A stretch of DNA of 64,000 nt from Treponema sp. Its GTDB lineage: Bacteria > Spirochaetota > Spirochaetia > Treponematales > Treponemataceae. Position 1 is the stretch's first letter, and every line of letters starts with the position of its first letter. Where the stretch lies: positions 1 through 64,000 of the forward strand of contig JAEDIW010000004.1 in assembly GCA_016296655.1 (NCBI GenBank), in the 5' to 3' direction. The notes beneath the pieces were generated by a model, which searched no databases, was not told the origin of the DNA, and worked only from the letters and a program-made list of their open reading frames with translations. Positions 52,501-60,564 of the stretch are shown here, one piece after another. A program made the position numbers and the translations under genes.

Positions 52501-55500
52501 GAATCCACTTCTGCACCCGGATTTGCAACAGCAGCAGCAAATCTTTCCTATAAAACGCAATCAGTTTCCATTTCAAACACAGTCGCAGCAACTTTGGAAA
52601 ATGACAATCTGACAGGAAAATACAGAATTCTGGGCATGGACGATGAATCTCCAGAAACTGTCTATCTGAAAAGCTCTGCAGGAAAAAATCTTCCCGACGG
52701 CTATACTCCCATGCTTAACAGTTCTACAAACATAGAATTTCCAACTCTTTTGCAGCAGTACAACGGTTCGCTTGAAGTGCAGGAAGGTTCAAATGATGCA
52801 GAAATTACAGGTTATAAAATTCCTGTAGACTGGGATTTTTCTTCATGGAAAGGAACTGATGTCTGTGCATGGGCTTCTGTGGCAATAGACTTAGGAAGTG
52901 CAGGCTCAAACCTCAGATCTGCAACTGAATTTTCAATTGCATTAAAACCTGACTTGCAGGCAGCTGACTATGATGTTTACCTTCAGCTTGGAGTTTCTGC
53001 AGAAGATGATTTTGACGTCGAAGATTCTGGCACTATTCCAACATGGAAAATATCTGACAGCACCGAAAAAAATGTTTCAAAAGCCTACAATCCTTTCATA
53101 CAGACTTTTGCAGGAAACATCGTAAAAATAAAAATAAGCGAAAAGGACAGGACAAAATTCTACGCAAATCAAGATGCAAGAATCATTATTGTTGTAAAGG
53201 ACATAACAGACAGCAATAAAACTGGCAGACTTTGGATAGGCCCCTATGAAATTCAGACCCAAGGTGTCTTTACATCGCAAAGTGAAAATCTTTCAGTTAC
53301 CTCAAGTCAGACAACCTCCAATCTTCTATCCGCAGGCGACTTCAACACATCAGACAATTACGTACAGAATGTTGAATGGACAAACTCAAATGACACTTCC
53401 GCAGATACAGAAAAAACAGAAATAAGCATTTCAAAATATTTCAGCGAAGTTGATATAAGCTTATATAAGGAAATCAGTCTTTTCTTTAAATTTGACAAAA
53501 TTTCATTTGCAGAAAAAGAAACAGATGACAGTCAAACGGCATTTTCAATTATGCTCGACAGAGAGGCAGAAGGTATTTCAGGGCAAGGGAAAAAAGCAGT
53601 TCTGGCAGAAATTCCTGCATCAGCTTTTAAAAATTATGCAGATTCGCTATGGCACAAACTGACAATTGACCGCATTTCAAAAAAGCTCTATATAGACGGT
53701 CAAAAAACCATTGTAAACTCACTTTATTTAGACAGCAGCATAATTCCTTCCAGATTAAAGCTCAAACTGAATACAGCATTTGCAAATCAAATTTGCACAA
53801 GAGGTACATTCAGTTTTGACGAACTTCATTTGTCAGGCTCAAAAGAACACTATATATTTGAAAATCAGACCGAATTTTCATACAAAAAAACAGGAATTAT
53901 TCTTGCAGCAGGAATTTTTCCGCTTTTAAAAGATTTTTCACTGGAAACAGCAGGCAGGACAGCTTCTACAGTCCATAAAATAGCCGGTCAGGAAAATGAA
54001 AATACATTTTCAGGAAAAGCAGCCGCTGAATTTACATTGGCAGACATAAAGTTTTCAGGCGACATCAGCCGCACAACCGACAGCTCTCAAAAAATTTCAG
54101 CAGCTGGCCATAAAATTCAGAGTGAAAAACCACTTTTAGGATTTTTTTCCGGAACTGAAGAATACCGCTACAATTCTGTTGAAAAAACATTGGATAAACG
54201 CAATGAAGCAGAACTAAATCTTGAAAAATTTCATCTCCCTGTAATTTTTTCAGCAAAAACACAGGCTGTTTCAAATCCATGGCTTGTAAGCCAGAACAGC
54301 ACAGTAAAGTCAGACATCAAAATGGCTCTACCGTCTGTAACCTGCAATTTTTCCACAACAGCTGGTGTCTTCCAAAAGATTCTTCCTTCGTCTGAAAATG
54401 CGCAAAGGCTTTCCGTTGCATCTTATTCCCAGGGATGGCAGGATTCTCTCAAAACTGCCTGTTCAACAGGCAAAGAAAACGCTTCAAGACGCAGTGTTTT
54501 TGCAGAAGCTTCAAGCACATTTTCACTTCCTTTTGCAAATTTTGCTCCGCAGGCAGTTTTTTCTACAAAAGGTGAATACAGAAGTCTGACATCAGTTGCC
54601 TTTGAAGATTCAAGTAGCATAAGTTTTTTAATGCCATTTACCGTTGGTTCCAGCAATTTTCAGCTGAAATGGACAAAAGAAGCAGGGGGAACAAAATCTG
54701 AATCAAAAGGAGGAGATTATTCCAGAGATGCACAAGCTCTTTTATCTGCAATGCAGAACCGTACATACTTCTTAAAAGCAATGCCAGTTTTTGACATATT
54801 CGCTACCCAGCTTGCAAAGTCAGTTCTTTCAGACACAAAAATGACAGCTGATTCACTTGACTCGTTATATTATACAACAAATTATACAGCCTCATGGAAA
54901 AGACCTGTATTCGGCACAGAAAAAGACCTTTTCATTCCTGCCGGCATTTCCATTTCTGCGCAGCGGGACATACGCACATCTGCTCAAGTCAGTGACATCT
55001 ATCAGTACAGAGCAAGCGTTAATTATTCAGCTTTTAACATATTTGGCGAATCTGGCATCCTGAAAAAAACAAAGCTTTTCAAGCAGGACGAATATCTGGC
55101 TTCTTTTTCCTTCACTGCAAAAATTCCCAAAAATGGTGGTGAAAAAAAACACGCATATTCTGGATATCTGCAGTCGAATTTTTACTATAATACAACTGAT
55201 TCTGTACGATTTGGCAGCGAAATCAATTATGAAGAAAAAAACATCTGGGCTGTACGCGAAACTATTGCATGGAAACGCAAAGGCCTCCACAGTCCGCTTC
55301 TTGGACTTTTCATTCTTTTTTATCCAAAAAAAGATTACTCGGAAGTTGTTCTTACCCGAAGCGACAGCCTGAATTTCTCAATTTCCGAAAACACAACAAA
55401 TTCTACGACAAATTCAAAAGTCATCCGGAAACATTCTTTTGAGCTCAATCATTCCCTGGACATGAAAATGACAAACAATATGACGGTTCTCTCTTCCCTG

Positions 55501-55581
55501 GCAGAAAGCTATAACTGCACATGGAATTCAATAATCCTGCTGAACATCACTGCTTCTGTTGGTATAAGAATTGAATTTTAA
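49498..55581 (+). CDS. dinB: fusion of DNA polymerase IV (DinB) with a giant outer-membrane/surface protein
   Basis: One open frame of 2027 residues. Residues 1 to ~390 are a complete Y-family polymerase: DLDAFFASVEQ (Asp13/Asp15), YEARKFGIHSAMP, and the active-site SIDEAF (Asp109, Glu110), with HhH and little-finger regions to RLLKNGG. Residues ~390-412 (KLKAAVLAFLMIFTF preceded by basic residues) look like a signal peptide core. Residues ~413-2027 look like an extracellular/outer-membrane protein: Gly- and aromatic-rich strands, a LamG/jelly-roll-like section near residues 1360-1400 (WHKLTIDR...YIDGQ), and a C-terminal barrel ending VGIRIEF. The order of segments in the first ~400 residues of this part loosely recalls SprA-type giant barrels (weak). 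No ATG, GTG or TTG codon lies in frame from residue 342 to 403. Start ATG 49498 overlaps the upstream stop. Confidence 0.8.
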   Translation: MTNWNNVCYVHVDLDAFFASVEQLDHPEYRGKPVIVGGNPKDRRGVVSTASYEARKFGIHSAMPTFKAYSLCPQGIFVPTNMKRYHELSQQVMNIFSNYSPEIRQISIDEAFIDLCGTEKLFGNPSETARKIKAEVKEKTGLTVSAGLAQNKYLAKIASGLSKPDGFFEIPPGTEEKFMLSLPLEKVWGIGSKTQAKLISYGLDTTEKIHSRSLALLQSILGKAGGAFLYDAVRGKEVETFSEAKSHSISAETTFPFDLTDRYAIETALLELSDTVMFRLLKQNQCSKTAALKIRYGDFSTITVQETCENDILSCEDLFERVKRLFAKKYNENAGGIRLLGVGVQNIGNSLYQTEFFNEKSEKKRKLEQSILAIKTKNPDITIKKARLLKNGGKLKAAVLAFLMIFTFSQKKLSGEELNKTQSDGAGAIIFNKSDLPPDNEISIKNSKIFSYPIKDKNVEFFAKGYWQSELTGGLESSFGFGNSLKTTTINPAFTQKVDLSLWFMLNRKWYFEAAFADGFEKNTVAAGYYGEGILKEARIANRGISFPTDYSIESINRGIGGGNNQAPGFSMHFENSENSKWKGDIALRYDMLESRNKTYYGHNSVSDKEIHLSQWVTGQVYVLPDNAEFISDVAEIFVESSNGSYSDLQGRSYKKLSVDQYMLFPAKRIIILSKDAGATAKKGIVPAVAVSFMKNSTYSAIVSALGTFGTVSENEVTGESGFLGEIQKYFGQAADSEDSVKRPNVASFSYGGLSSSVYKKGSHPVPDKTGTKTEGFFSYIGGTSGKKVMFLQHPSGFSPFAAAFRYDGGTSSTAEAVIASKTTQTESQLYSAAESDDINFTSKDFFTPAHSYIDVFPSNAELSVNSAVHAAIRFPLADRFPGFYLGFEPAADLYLRLRSYSPVLRFDIGTQAVPGTVRLYKNGNIDSSAKYDSETGTVTPSASVSDSDRIFITWYEDNESGKNGAIAGAAGYARQFTPNLSGNIALSTRWTTAKQTKFADESTSAPGFATAAANLSYKTQSVSISNTVAATLENDNLTGKYRILGMDDESPETVYLKSSAGKNLPDGYTPMLNSSTNIEFPTLLQQYNGSLEVQEGSNDAEITGYKIPVDWDFSSWKGTDVCAWASVAIDLGSAGSNLRSATEFSIALKPDLQAADYDVYLQLGVSAEDDFDVEDSGTIPTWKISDSTEKNVSKAYNPFIQTFAGNIVKIKISEKDRTKFYANQDARIIIVVKDITDSNKTGRLWIGPYEIQTQGVFTSQSENLSVTSSQTTSNLLSAGDFNTSDNYVQNVEWTNSNDTSADTEKTEISISKYFSEVDISLYKEISLFFKFDKISFAEKETDDSQTAFSIMLDREAEGISGQGKKAVLAEIPASAFKNYADSLWHKLTIDRISKKLYIDGQKTIVNSLYLDSSIIPSRLKLKLNTAFANQICTRGTFSFDELHLSGSKEHYIFENQTEFSYKKTGIILAAGIFPLLKDFSLETAGRTASTVHKIAGQENENTFSGKAAAEFTLADIKFSGDISRTTDSSQKISAAGHKIQSEKPLLGFFSGTEEYRYNSVEKTLDKRNEAELNLEKFHLPVIFSAKTQAVSNPWLVSQNSTVKSDIKMALPSVTCNFSTTAGVFQKILPSSENAQRLSVASYSQGWQDSLKTACSTGKENASRRSVFAEASSTFSLPFANFAPQAVFSTKGEYRSLTSVAFEDSSSISFLMPFTVGSSNFQLKWTKEAGGTKSESKGGDYSRDAQALLSAMQNRTYFLKAMPVFDIFATQLAKSVLSDTKMTADSLDSLYYTTNYTASWKRPVFGTEKDLFIPAGISISAQRDIRTSAQVSDIYQYRASVNYSAFNIFGESGILKKTKLFKQDEYLASFSFTAKIPKNGGEKKHAYSGYLQSNFYYNTTDSVRFGSEINYEEKNIWAVRETIAWKRKGLHSPLLGLFILFYPKKDYSEVVLTRSDSLNFSISENTTNSTTNSKVIRKHSFELNHSLDMKMTNNMTVLSSLAESYNCTWNSIILLNITASVGIRIEF

Positions 55582-55597
55582 AAAACAGGAAACATTC

Positions 55598-57685
55598 CTA
55601 CTGTAAAGGTGCAAAATAGCCAGTTTCATCAGTACCACTGCGATTCATCAGATAAACTTCAGCTTCAACAGGCATATAGGCTCGCCCCATGTTTGTAGGC
55701 AAAGCTGATTTATAAGAAAGCTGATAAATGCCTGAAGGAAGTTTTATGATATCCCTGACAATCGAAGAAAGTCCTTCAGGTCTGTATACATAATACAAAC
55801 TGCCAGCTGTGTAGTTGCAAAGATACTGTACTTCTTCAGAAACATTTTTTGAGTCAAGCTGAACCACAGACAGAGCTATTGAATTATTATTCAAATAGGC
55901 TGTCAAATTAGACAGTCCATATTTTGCAAAGGCCGAAGGAGTAACAGTTCCGCTAGTTAAATAAATTACTGCACGCTTTTTTTCTCCTGTAACAAGCTCA
56001 TTTGCTGCAAGCCTGAATGCAAGGTCAAGCTGACAGTCTTTGCTGTAAGAAGATTTCAAAGCTTTGCAGGTAAAATTCCTAAGCCCTTCAGGCGAACCGC
56101 GGTATTCTGTTACAGGAATCTGGCCTGCACAAACAACACTTACAGTTCCCTTTCCTCCCATTGAAAGCGCAATTTCTCGAACAGCCTCTTGCAACTCTGT
56201 TTCAAATCCTTTCATGGCATAACTTCTGTCAATTACAAAAGTTATGTCAGCAACATCGTTTGCAGACACGGCTCCTATAAGTTTTAAATCTGTAACAGGT
56301 CTTTTATTTTCACTTACATAAAAATTTATGTCATGCAAGCCAACAAGAGGCTGGCGACGGCGGTTTTCAACACGAACATCCATTGTAACAAGCGGAAAAT
56401 TATCTGCATTTACCTGTTCAATTTGAACAAAAAGCCCACCTATTACTTCTGTCATTTTTGACATTACATAAACTTCATTTGAAGTAAAATCCGTTACAAG
56501 AATATTTCCATTAATATCAGGAACAGCACTTGTTATCCTTGAAGGAGCATTTCCTGTAGTTGCATTTTCAAAAATAGAACCATCGCGTATATCAACTGAA
56601 ATAATTTTGTTCCTGTCACAAACAACAAGATAATTGCCCCATTTTTTCATGGATTCAGGTTTTCTGAAAGTTTTATCTTGAACAAGAATGTCAACGTAAT
56701 TTCCAAACCGGTCAAATTCATAAATAGAACCTGAAACACTGTCTGCAACAAAAATCCGCTCCCCGTCTACTGCTATTCCAGTAGGTCCCTGTAGCCCCGG
56801 AAAACGCGCATTCTCCTGTCCAAAAGAAAACAAAGGCTCTCCATTTACGTCAAAAACGTCAACCCTGCAATTTCCAAAATCAGTTACAAAAATATTACCG
56901 TACCCATCCTGAGCAAGATACTGAGGCCCTATCATCTGCCCAAGTCCACGCCCCTTTGCCCCAATATATTTTTCAAACCGCCCGCCAGCAGAAAAAAGAC
57001 TCAACCTGTCGCCTGCACTTTCACTTACCAGAAGTTTTTCATTTTCAAGGCGGATTATGTCAACAGGGCGGTCAAAACCATTGATTGGTCCTGTAATTCG
57101 TTCAATAACTTTTCCATTTACGTCCATGCAAAGCAAATCGTTTGAACCGTATGATAAAATCCACATAGTTCCATCAGGATTAGGCAAAACAGACACTGGC
57201 TGACTAAAAACCAGAATTTCACCATTTTTGCCAGAATATCCGCCGGCTTCTGTATAACGCAAAGCAGATTCCTGTTTTGCACCTGTAATCCGGCGCTCTT
57301 GCACTACTTCAATACGGTTTTTCAGCAGTAGACCACCATAGCCAGAATCTGAGGCAAACTGCCACTGATCAATTGCAGCGCCTTCAATTCCCGAACGATA
57401 ATAAGCCTTACCAAGCCATTCAAGAATCAAATTTTCATTCGGCAGATACGAAAGAGCCTTTTCAAACTGCATTACGGCATCGTTAAAAGAATTCCTGTAA
57501 TAAGCCTGAACTCCTCTACGAAATTCAACTTCGGCAAAACTTGCTTCCTTTGTATGCAGATTTCCAAAAGCTGTTTGAGCATACAAGTCAAAGCAAAAAG
57601 CAAACGGAAGAAAAAAAATAAGGGCAAAAGCCTTTCCAAAATTCTTTTTATTAAAAAAATTGCCAACTGCAGTAAACTTTTTCAT
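55598..57685 (-). CDS. secreted NHL-repeat, VWA-domain protein with N-terminal TPR-like region
   Basis: The 695-residue protein begins with a signal peptide (about residues 1-37, ending ...FDLYAQ), then TPR-like helices (YYRNSFNDAVMQFEKALSYL). Next come several NHL beta-propeller blades (DGTMWILSYGSNDLLCMDVNG; GNIFVTDFGNCRVDVFDVNG; ERIFVADSVSGSIYEFD) over residues ~150-430. A von Willebrand A domain with a MIDAS-like DRSYA (TFVIDRSYAMKG) lies at ~480-660. Such proteins usually bind ligands at the cell surface or periplasm. T. pallidum has an NHL-repeat protein that I recall, so this may be the orthologue. It converges with the fusion gene, 16 bp apart, with no clear terminator. Confidence 0.85.
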   Translation of the reverse strand: MKKFTAVGNFFNKKNFGKAFALIFFLPFAFCFDLYAQTAFGNLHTKEASFAEVEFRRGVQAYYRNSFNDAVMQFEKALSYLPNENLILEWLGKAYYRSGIEGAAIDQWQFASDSGYGGLLLKNRIEVVQERRITGAKQESALRYTEAGGYSGKNGEILVFSQPVSVLPNPDGTMWILSYGSNDLLCMDVNGKVIERITGPINGFDRPVDIIRLENEKLLVSESAGDRLSLFSAGGRFEKYIGAKGRGLGQMIGPQYLAQDGYGNIFVTDFGNCRVDVFDVNGEPLFSFGQENARFPGLQGPTGIAVDGERIFVADSVSGSIYEFDRFGNYVDILVQDKTFRKPESMKKWGNYLVVCDRNKIISVDIRDGSIFENATTGNAPSRITSAVPDINGNILVTDFTSNEVYVMSKMTEVIGGLFVQIEQVNADNFPLVTMDVRVENRRRQPLVGLHDINFYVSENKRPVTDLKLIGAVSANDVADITFVIDRSYAMKGFETELQEAVREIALSMGGKGTVSVVCAGQIPVTEYRGSPEGLRNFTCKALKSSYSKDCQLDLAFRLAANELVTGEKKRAVIYLTSGTVTPSAFAKYGLSNLTAYLNNNSIALSVVQLDSKNVSEEVQYLCNYTAGSLYYVYRPEGLSSIVRDIIKLPSGIYQLSYKSALPTNMGRAYMPVEAEVYLMNRSGTDETGYFAPLQ

Positions 57686-57787
57686 CTTACCCCTGTTTTT
57701 TTTTCTCTATTACAGATTTCCCATTACAGATTCTACACAATATTAACAGACAAACACCACCTGCCAGCATAAATTCTGACAGGGTTT

Positions 57788-58465
57788 CTATTTATGATGC
57801 TCAGAAACAAGCCTAAGATGCTCTGCAATCTCATCATTTTCACTGTTAAGCAGCGAAGCCTGACGAATATATTTGTCAGCTTCATCAAACAGACCAAGCT
57901 TATAATACACCCATCCCAAAGAATCCAGGCAGGCAGCAGAATCAGGTTCTTCATCAACAGCCCGCTTGCAAAATGACAGAGCTTCCGTCAAATCCCTGTT
58001 TTCACAGGCAAGAACATATCCAAGCCCGTTCAATGCCGTAAGGTTATTTGAATCCAGCTGCAAAGCCTTGCGGTAATATGAAATGCAATCTTCAACTTCA
58101 TCCTGCTGCCATGAAATATAGGCAAGAGATGCATAAACGCTTGCAGGTCTATAATTCAATTCAAGCAGCTTGTTAAGTTCAAACTGTGCAAGCCTTTTTC
58201 TGCCGGAAACTGCATATATTACAGCAAGAATATACCGGCACTGCAAAACCCTGTCCTGATTTTTACCGGCAGTGACAACCTGCTCCAGATATAAAAGAGC
58301 ATCCTCATATCTTCCCAGCTTCGAATAACACAAGCCTATATAATACATAAGCTCCATGCTGTCCACATGAACCTCTTCAGGAAGCCCTAGAAAAAAAGCA
58401 AGGGCATCTTTAAAACAATTTGTATTATATAACCTGATTCCTTCTGAAAGTGCATTACCTGTCAT
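57788..58465 (-). CDS. TPR-repeat protein
   Basis: A 225-residue soluble protein of about five tetratricopeptide repeats (LMYYIGLCYSKLGRYEDALLY; VYASLAYISWQQDEVEDCISYY; LTALNGLGYVLACENRDLTEAL; CLDSLGWVYYKLGLFDEADKY). It is a likely scaffold with no signal peptide. The frame also allows GTG 58474 three codons earlier. I use ATG 58465. It lies 21 bp after surE and about 100 bp before the NHL gene, so it is probably part of the galK-surE-TPR transcript. Confidence 0.82.
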   Translation of the reverse strand: MTGNALSEGIRLYNTNCFKDALAFFLGLPEEVHVDSMELMYYIGLCYSKLGRYEDALLYLEQVVTAGKNQDRVLQCRYILAVIYAVSGRKRLAQFELNKLLELNYRPASVYASLAYISWQQDEVEDCISYYRKALQLDSNNLTALNGLGYVLACENRDLTEALSFCKRAVDEEPDSAACLDSLGWVYYKLGLFDEADKYIRQASLLNSENDEIAEHLRLVSEHHK

Positions 58466-58486
58466 TTTACCCACCGTTTCAATATT

Positions 58487-59260
58487 TTACAGTGAAAATG
58501 AAATACCGTCCACTATTCCAGTGCTTACAGGCTCAGCAGAAATGCAGCTTACAGAAATAAAACCTTCCTGAACCGCATCAAAATCACTGAAATTCATGCA
58601 TGAAGTACTCAGTTTTCCTGGAACAATGCTGCACAAAGATTCATTTTCGCTTATTGAAATTACATTTATTGAATCGTTATATTCTCTGAACGAAACATCC
58701 GTGAATTTTACCCCTTTATACGGCTGCACTATGCTTTTGCCATTTACATTTACAAACGAACAATGACAGCCTTCCTTAAACGCTTTTGGAGCAACATTAC
58801 ACAGCGGCAGAAGTTTTTCCAGATTTTTTACGGCAAAATCAGCAAGCCTGTCAAAATAAAATTCACCATTGTCAGAATCCACACTGAATGCAACCGCCGG
58901 AATTCCATTAAGGACAGCCTGGCGGGCAGCGGCAGCAGTTCCTGAATAAACAATGTCAGTTCCAAGATTTGCGCCCCGGTTTATGCCGGAAACAATGCAG
59001 TCAGGAACTGATGGCAAAATTTTTGAGGCACTTTTTGCAGCCAGCAGAGCACAATCGACAGGATTTCCTTCATATTTGTAAACCTGATTACTGATTTTTG
59101 TAAGTTTTAGCGAGGCATCTAAAAAAATGTGGTTGGAAACACCTGAACGGTTTCTGTCAGGCGCAATAATCCACACATCATGCTTTGAGGCAAGTTTTTC
59201 AGCAAGAATTTTCAAACCTTCGCCTTCAATGCCATCATCATTTGTCAAACAAACAAGCAT
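58487..59260 (-). CDS. surE: 5'/3'-nucleotidase SurE
   Basis: It dephosphorylates nucleotides and short polyphosphate. The metal site is LTNDDGIEGEGL (Asp8, Asp9), and the conserved INRGANLGTDIVYSGTAAAAR supplies further ligands (Ser/Asn). Other family phrases include APDRNRSGVS. The 257-residue length is normal. It starts 2 bp after the galactokinase-like gene, and GGAAAG 5 nt upstream supports ATG 59260. Confidence 0.95.
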   Translation of the reverse strand: MLVCLTNDDGIEGEGLKILAEKLASKHDVWIIAPDRNRSGVSNHIFLDASLKLTKISNQVYKYEGNPVDCALLAAKSASKILPSVPDCIVSGINRGANLGTDIVYSGTAAAARQAVLNGIPAVAFSVDSDNGEFYFDRLADFAVKNLEKLLPLCNVAPKAFKEGCHCSFVNVNGKSIVQPYKGVKFTDVSFREYNDSINVISISENESLCSIVPGKLSTSCMNFSDFDAVQEGFISVSCISAEPVSTGIVDGISFSL

Positions 59261-59262
59261 CT

Positions 59263-60444
59263 TTAACTTTCCAAAATCTGAACACCATCAGAAGGATGAA
59301 CTTCGTATGATAAAGGATGAAAACCAAAAATTCTTTCGTAATCTTTCAGCTGCCTGTTGAATTTTTCAACATCCTGATTTCGCATAATAGTATAAAGGCA
59401 GCGGCCAAAACCTTTTCCCGTAATTCTTCCGCAGGTAACAGGGTTTCTTACATATTCGAGGTTCGGCTCAAGCTCCCCTACTCGTTTCAAAATCCAATCT
59501 ATTTCAGGGCAGGAAATATCATACAAGTCCCGCATATTTTCATGGCTGTGGTTAACAGCTCTAGCAAACATACCAAAGCTATTTTTTGCAATGCCGTCAA
59601 GGGCAAGCATAACATTGTTATGTTCATACATTATGCACAAAAGCCTGCGCCTTAAATCCTCCGATACCACAGAAAGAGTTTCATTTATATCTGTAGAATC
59701 AGAACTATACACCCATCCCCCGTGTGCATTTGCTTTTTTTTCCTTTAAGTCGCCAAGCAGCAATGCGTTTTCAGGTTCAAGCATTATATTTTTGTCCCAT
59801 GTCGAAATACGAGGAACTCTGGCATCTGTCAGAATAATAACCTTATCCTCAAAATCAAAAGGAATGTTTTCATAAGTATTTTTAGAGTGGTCGGTAAGCA
59901 AAAGTGTATTTTTTTTTGAATACAAGGCGGAATAATTATCTGCAAGAAAATTCTCGGTATTCAGGAAAAGCCTGTTTCCTCGCTCAATAACCTGCAGCAG
60001 CTGAGCTTGAGAACAATTCAGTCCCAGAATCTGATTTACGGCAACAGCAGTACCTATTTTTATCGCAGTTGTTATTCCAAATCCAGCAGAAGGGAGAATA
60101 TCACTGTAAATAGTAAAATTAAGCCCTTTTATGTCAAATCCACCGGAAGAAAAGCCATAGACAATAGCCTTTACGGCATTAGCCCAGCGATCTTCCTTTC
60201 TGAATTTCAAGGAAGACAGACTCGAACGTTTTCTGTCATTCAACTGAGGGAAATAAAACCGAAGTGTAGAATCTTCCCTCAAGGACACAGCAACGTATAC
60301 AGGAAGATTTACGGCCATAGAAAGAGTTTTATCCCTGAAAAACCAGGAATGTTCACCAATTAGATGAAAACGTCCGGGAGCAGAAACAGTTACATCAGGT
60401 AAAGTTTCATACTCAGTTTCATGAGCATTGTCTACAAGGTTCAT
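59263..60444 (-). CDS. GHMP kinase, divergent galactokinase-like
   Basis: A 393-residue GHMP-family sugar kinase. Motif 1 is APGRFHLIGEHSWFF (residues 22-36), where galactokinases read APGRVNLIGEHTDYN. Motif 2, normally G(L/I)SSSA, is LPSAGFGITTAIK. Motif 3 is GRITGKGFGRCLYTI, against GG.FGG. The change of the catalytic-loop SSSA to ITTA and of GG to GK argues against ordinary galactose specificity. It may phosphorylate a different sugar, or it may be a degraded enzyme. The C-terminal half has the family's AMVPG-like spacing. It begins at ATG 60444 and heads the surE-TPR transcript. Confidence 0.8.
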   Translation of the reverse strand: MNLVDNAHETEYETLPDVTVSAPGRFHLIGEHSWFFRDKTLSMAVNLPVYVAVSLREDSTLRFYFPQLNDRKRSSLSSLKFRKEDRWANAVKAIVYGFSSGGFDIKGLNFTIYSDILPSAGFGITTAIKIGTAVAVNQILGLNCSQAQLLQVIERGNRLFLNTENFLADNYSALYSKKNTLLLTDHSKNTYENIPFDFEDKVIILTDARVPRISTWDKNIMLEPENALLLGDLKEKKANAHGGWVYSSDSTDINETLSVVSEDLRRRLLCIMYEHNNVMLALDGIAKNSFGMFARAVNHSHENMRDLYDISCPEIDWILKRVGELEPNLEYVRNPVTCGRITGKGFGRCLYTIMRNQDVEKFNRQLKDYERIFGFHPLSYEVHPSDGVQILES

Positions 60445-60527
60445 ATAATATCCAAAACGTCTTTTTTTTAGGGACTTTTAAAAGTCGAAGTTTTTCCAAA
60501 TTCCCTACAACGCAAATGCTAAACTTG

Positions 60528-60556
60528 TTGCCACACAAACACGTTACTATTAAAAT
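60528..60556 (+). promoter_or_regulatory. promoter of lnt
   Basis: TTGCCA (60528-60533) and TAAAAT (60551-60556) are 17 bp apart. Eight nt separate the -10 from ATG 60565, so the mRNA should be leaderless or nearly so. Confidence 0.7.
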
Positions 60557-60564
60557 ATACCCTA

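Noticed and set aside
55588..55600. Terminator between the fusion gene and the NHL gene
   Set aside because: aggaa/ttcct is only 5 bp with no T-run.
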